From Trochalopteron elliotii (taxonomy: Eukaryota > Chordata > Aves > Passeriformes > Leiothrichidae): a stretch of DNA of 64,000 bases. Both the position numbers and the translations under genes were made by a program. The stretch is taken from assembly GCA_024734555.1 (NCBI GenBank), contig JANPWX010000461.1:114403-178402 (forward strand), read 5' to 3'. The notes beneath the pieces are model-generated. The model did no database searches. It was not told the DNA's origin and saw only the letters and a program-made list of their open reading frames with translations. This document shows positions 63,751-64,000 of the stretch, in pieces (within the stretch, counting starts at the first letter, position 1; the number at the start of each line of letters is the position of its first letter).

Positions 63751-64000
63751 TGCCCGTAACTGCGCCCGGCGAGTGCCGCGGGTCCCGCACGGCCCGGTGC
63801 AGTCACCGCTGCGGGACTGCAGGGACAGCGCCGGGGGCACCCGCGCCACTCTCCCGGAGCCCCGGCGCCGGTGCCTTCCGGGAGCCGCAGCCCCGTCTCA
63901 CCGCCGCCAACACATCTGGCACCGAGAGAAGGGACGGCAGCGGGACCGGCGAGGGGACGAGACCGGGCCCGGCGGGGGAACGAGACTGAACCCGGCGAGG
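63740..64000. promoter_or_regulatory. CpG island at right edge
   Basis: Abrupt change to GC-rich, CpG-dense sequence that continues to the window end, as expected for the promoter or first-exon region of a gene outside the window. By human gene order NKX6-2 lies beyond the CFAP46 3' end, so it is a candidate owner, but no NKX6-2 coding sequence is visible here. The open frame across it (63666-63989) looks incidental. Confidence 0.6.
63946..64000. repeat. 23-bp GC-rich tandem repeat, cut by window end
   Basis: Units CCGGCGAGGGGACGAGAC... start at 63946, 63969 and 63992 (the last incomplete), with several mismatches between the first two. Confidence 0.8.

Noticed and set aside
63666..63989. 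107-codon open frame over the CpG island
   Set aside because: Composition (Gly, Arg, Ala, Pro, Thr) is that of translated CpG-island DNA; it does not match the NKX6-2 N-terminus or another protein I know.

Overview
The window looks like vertebrate nuclear DNA from a bird. It has short AT-rich introns, many decayed CR1 LINE 3' ends, a solo LTR of the TG...CA kind, and a vertebrate ancient (VA) opsin gene, a class that placental mammals lack. I cannot name the species. The order is inferred only from general resemblance of the LTR ends to passerine elements.

Positions 936-41516 (+ strand) carry the 3' part of CFAP46 (TTC40), a large TPR protein of the ciliary central-pair apparatus. I assembled 38 exons whose splice phases all agree. 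Together they give 1,692 codons plus a stop, and the 5' part of the gene (about 1,000 codons by comparison with the family) lies before the window. The encoded order is helical/TPR repeats, a Lys/Glu-rich linker, a TPR-like pair, more helical repeats, a second charged linker, and a C-terminal domain. That last domain resembles the separase/CHAT (clan CD protease) fold but lacks the catalytic His and Cys. Splicing is unusual in places: one GC-AG intron, one well-formed U12-type intron of 92 nt, and a 36-nt micro-exon.

Positions 41517-49685 are a tail-to-tail intergenic interval with a duplicated poly(A) signal, a CR1 3' end and no gene I can support. Positions 49686-55389 (- strand) hold a complete five-exon VA opsin gene of 386 codons with every diagnostic opsin residue. 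Its intron 4 can be read through in frame, which matches the short/long isoform pair known for this gene. Two GGATTA (OTX/CRX-type) motifs lie just upstream.

Positions 55390-63690 appear non-coding. The right edge (about 63700-64000) becomes strongly CpG-rich and includes a composite inverted repeat and a 23-bp tandem repeat. It is probably the CpG island of a gene lying beyond the window. CFAP46 acts in motile cilia and VA opsin in deep-brain photoreception; they are neighbours but have no evident functional link.
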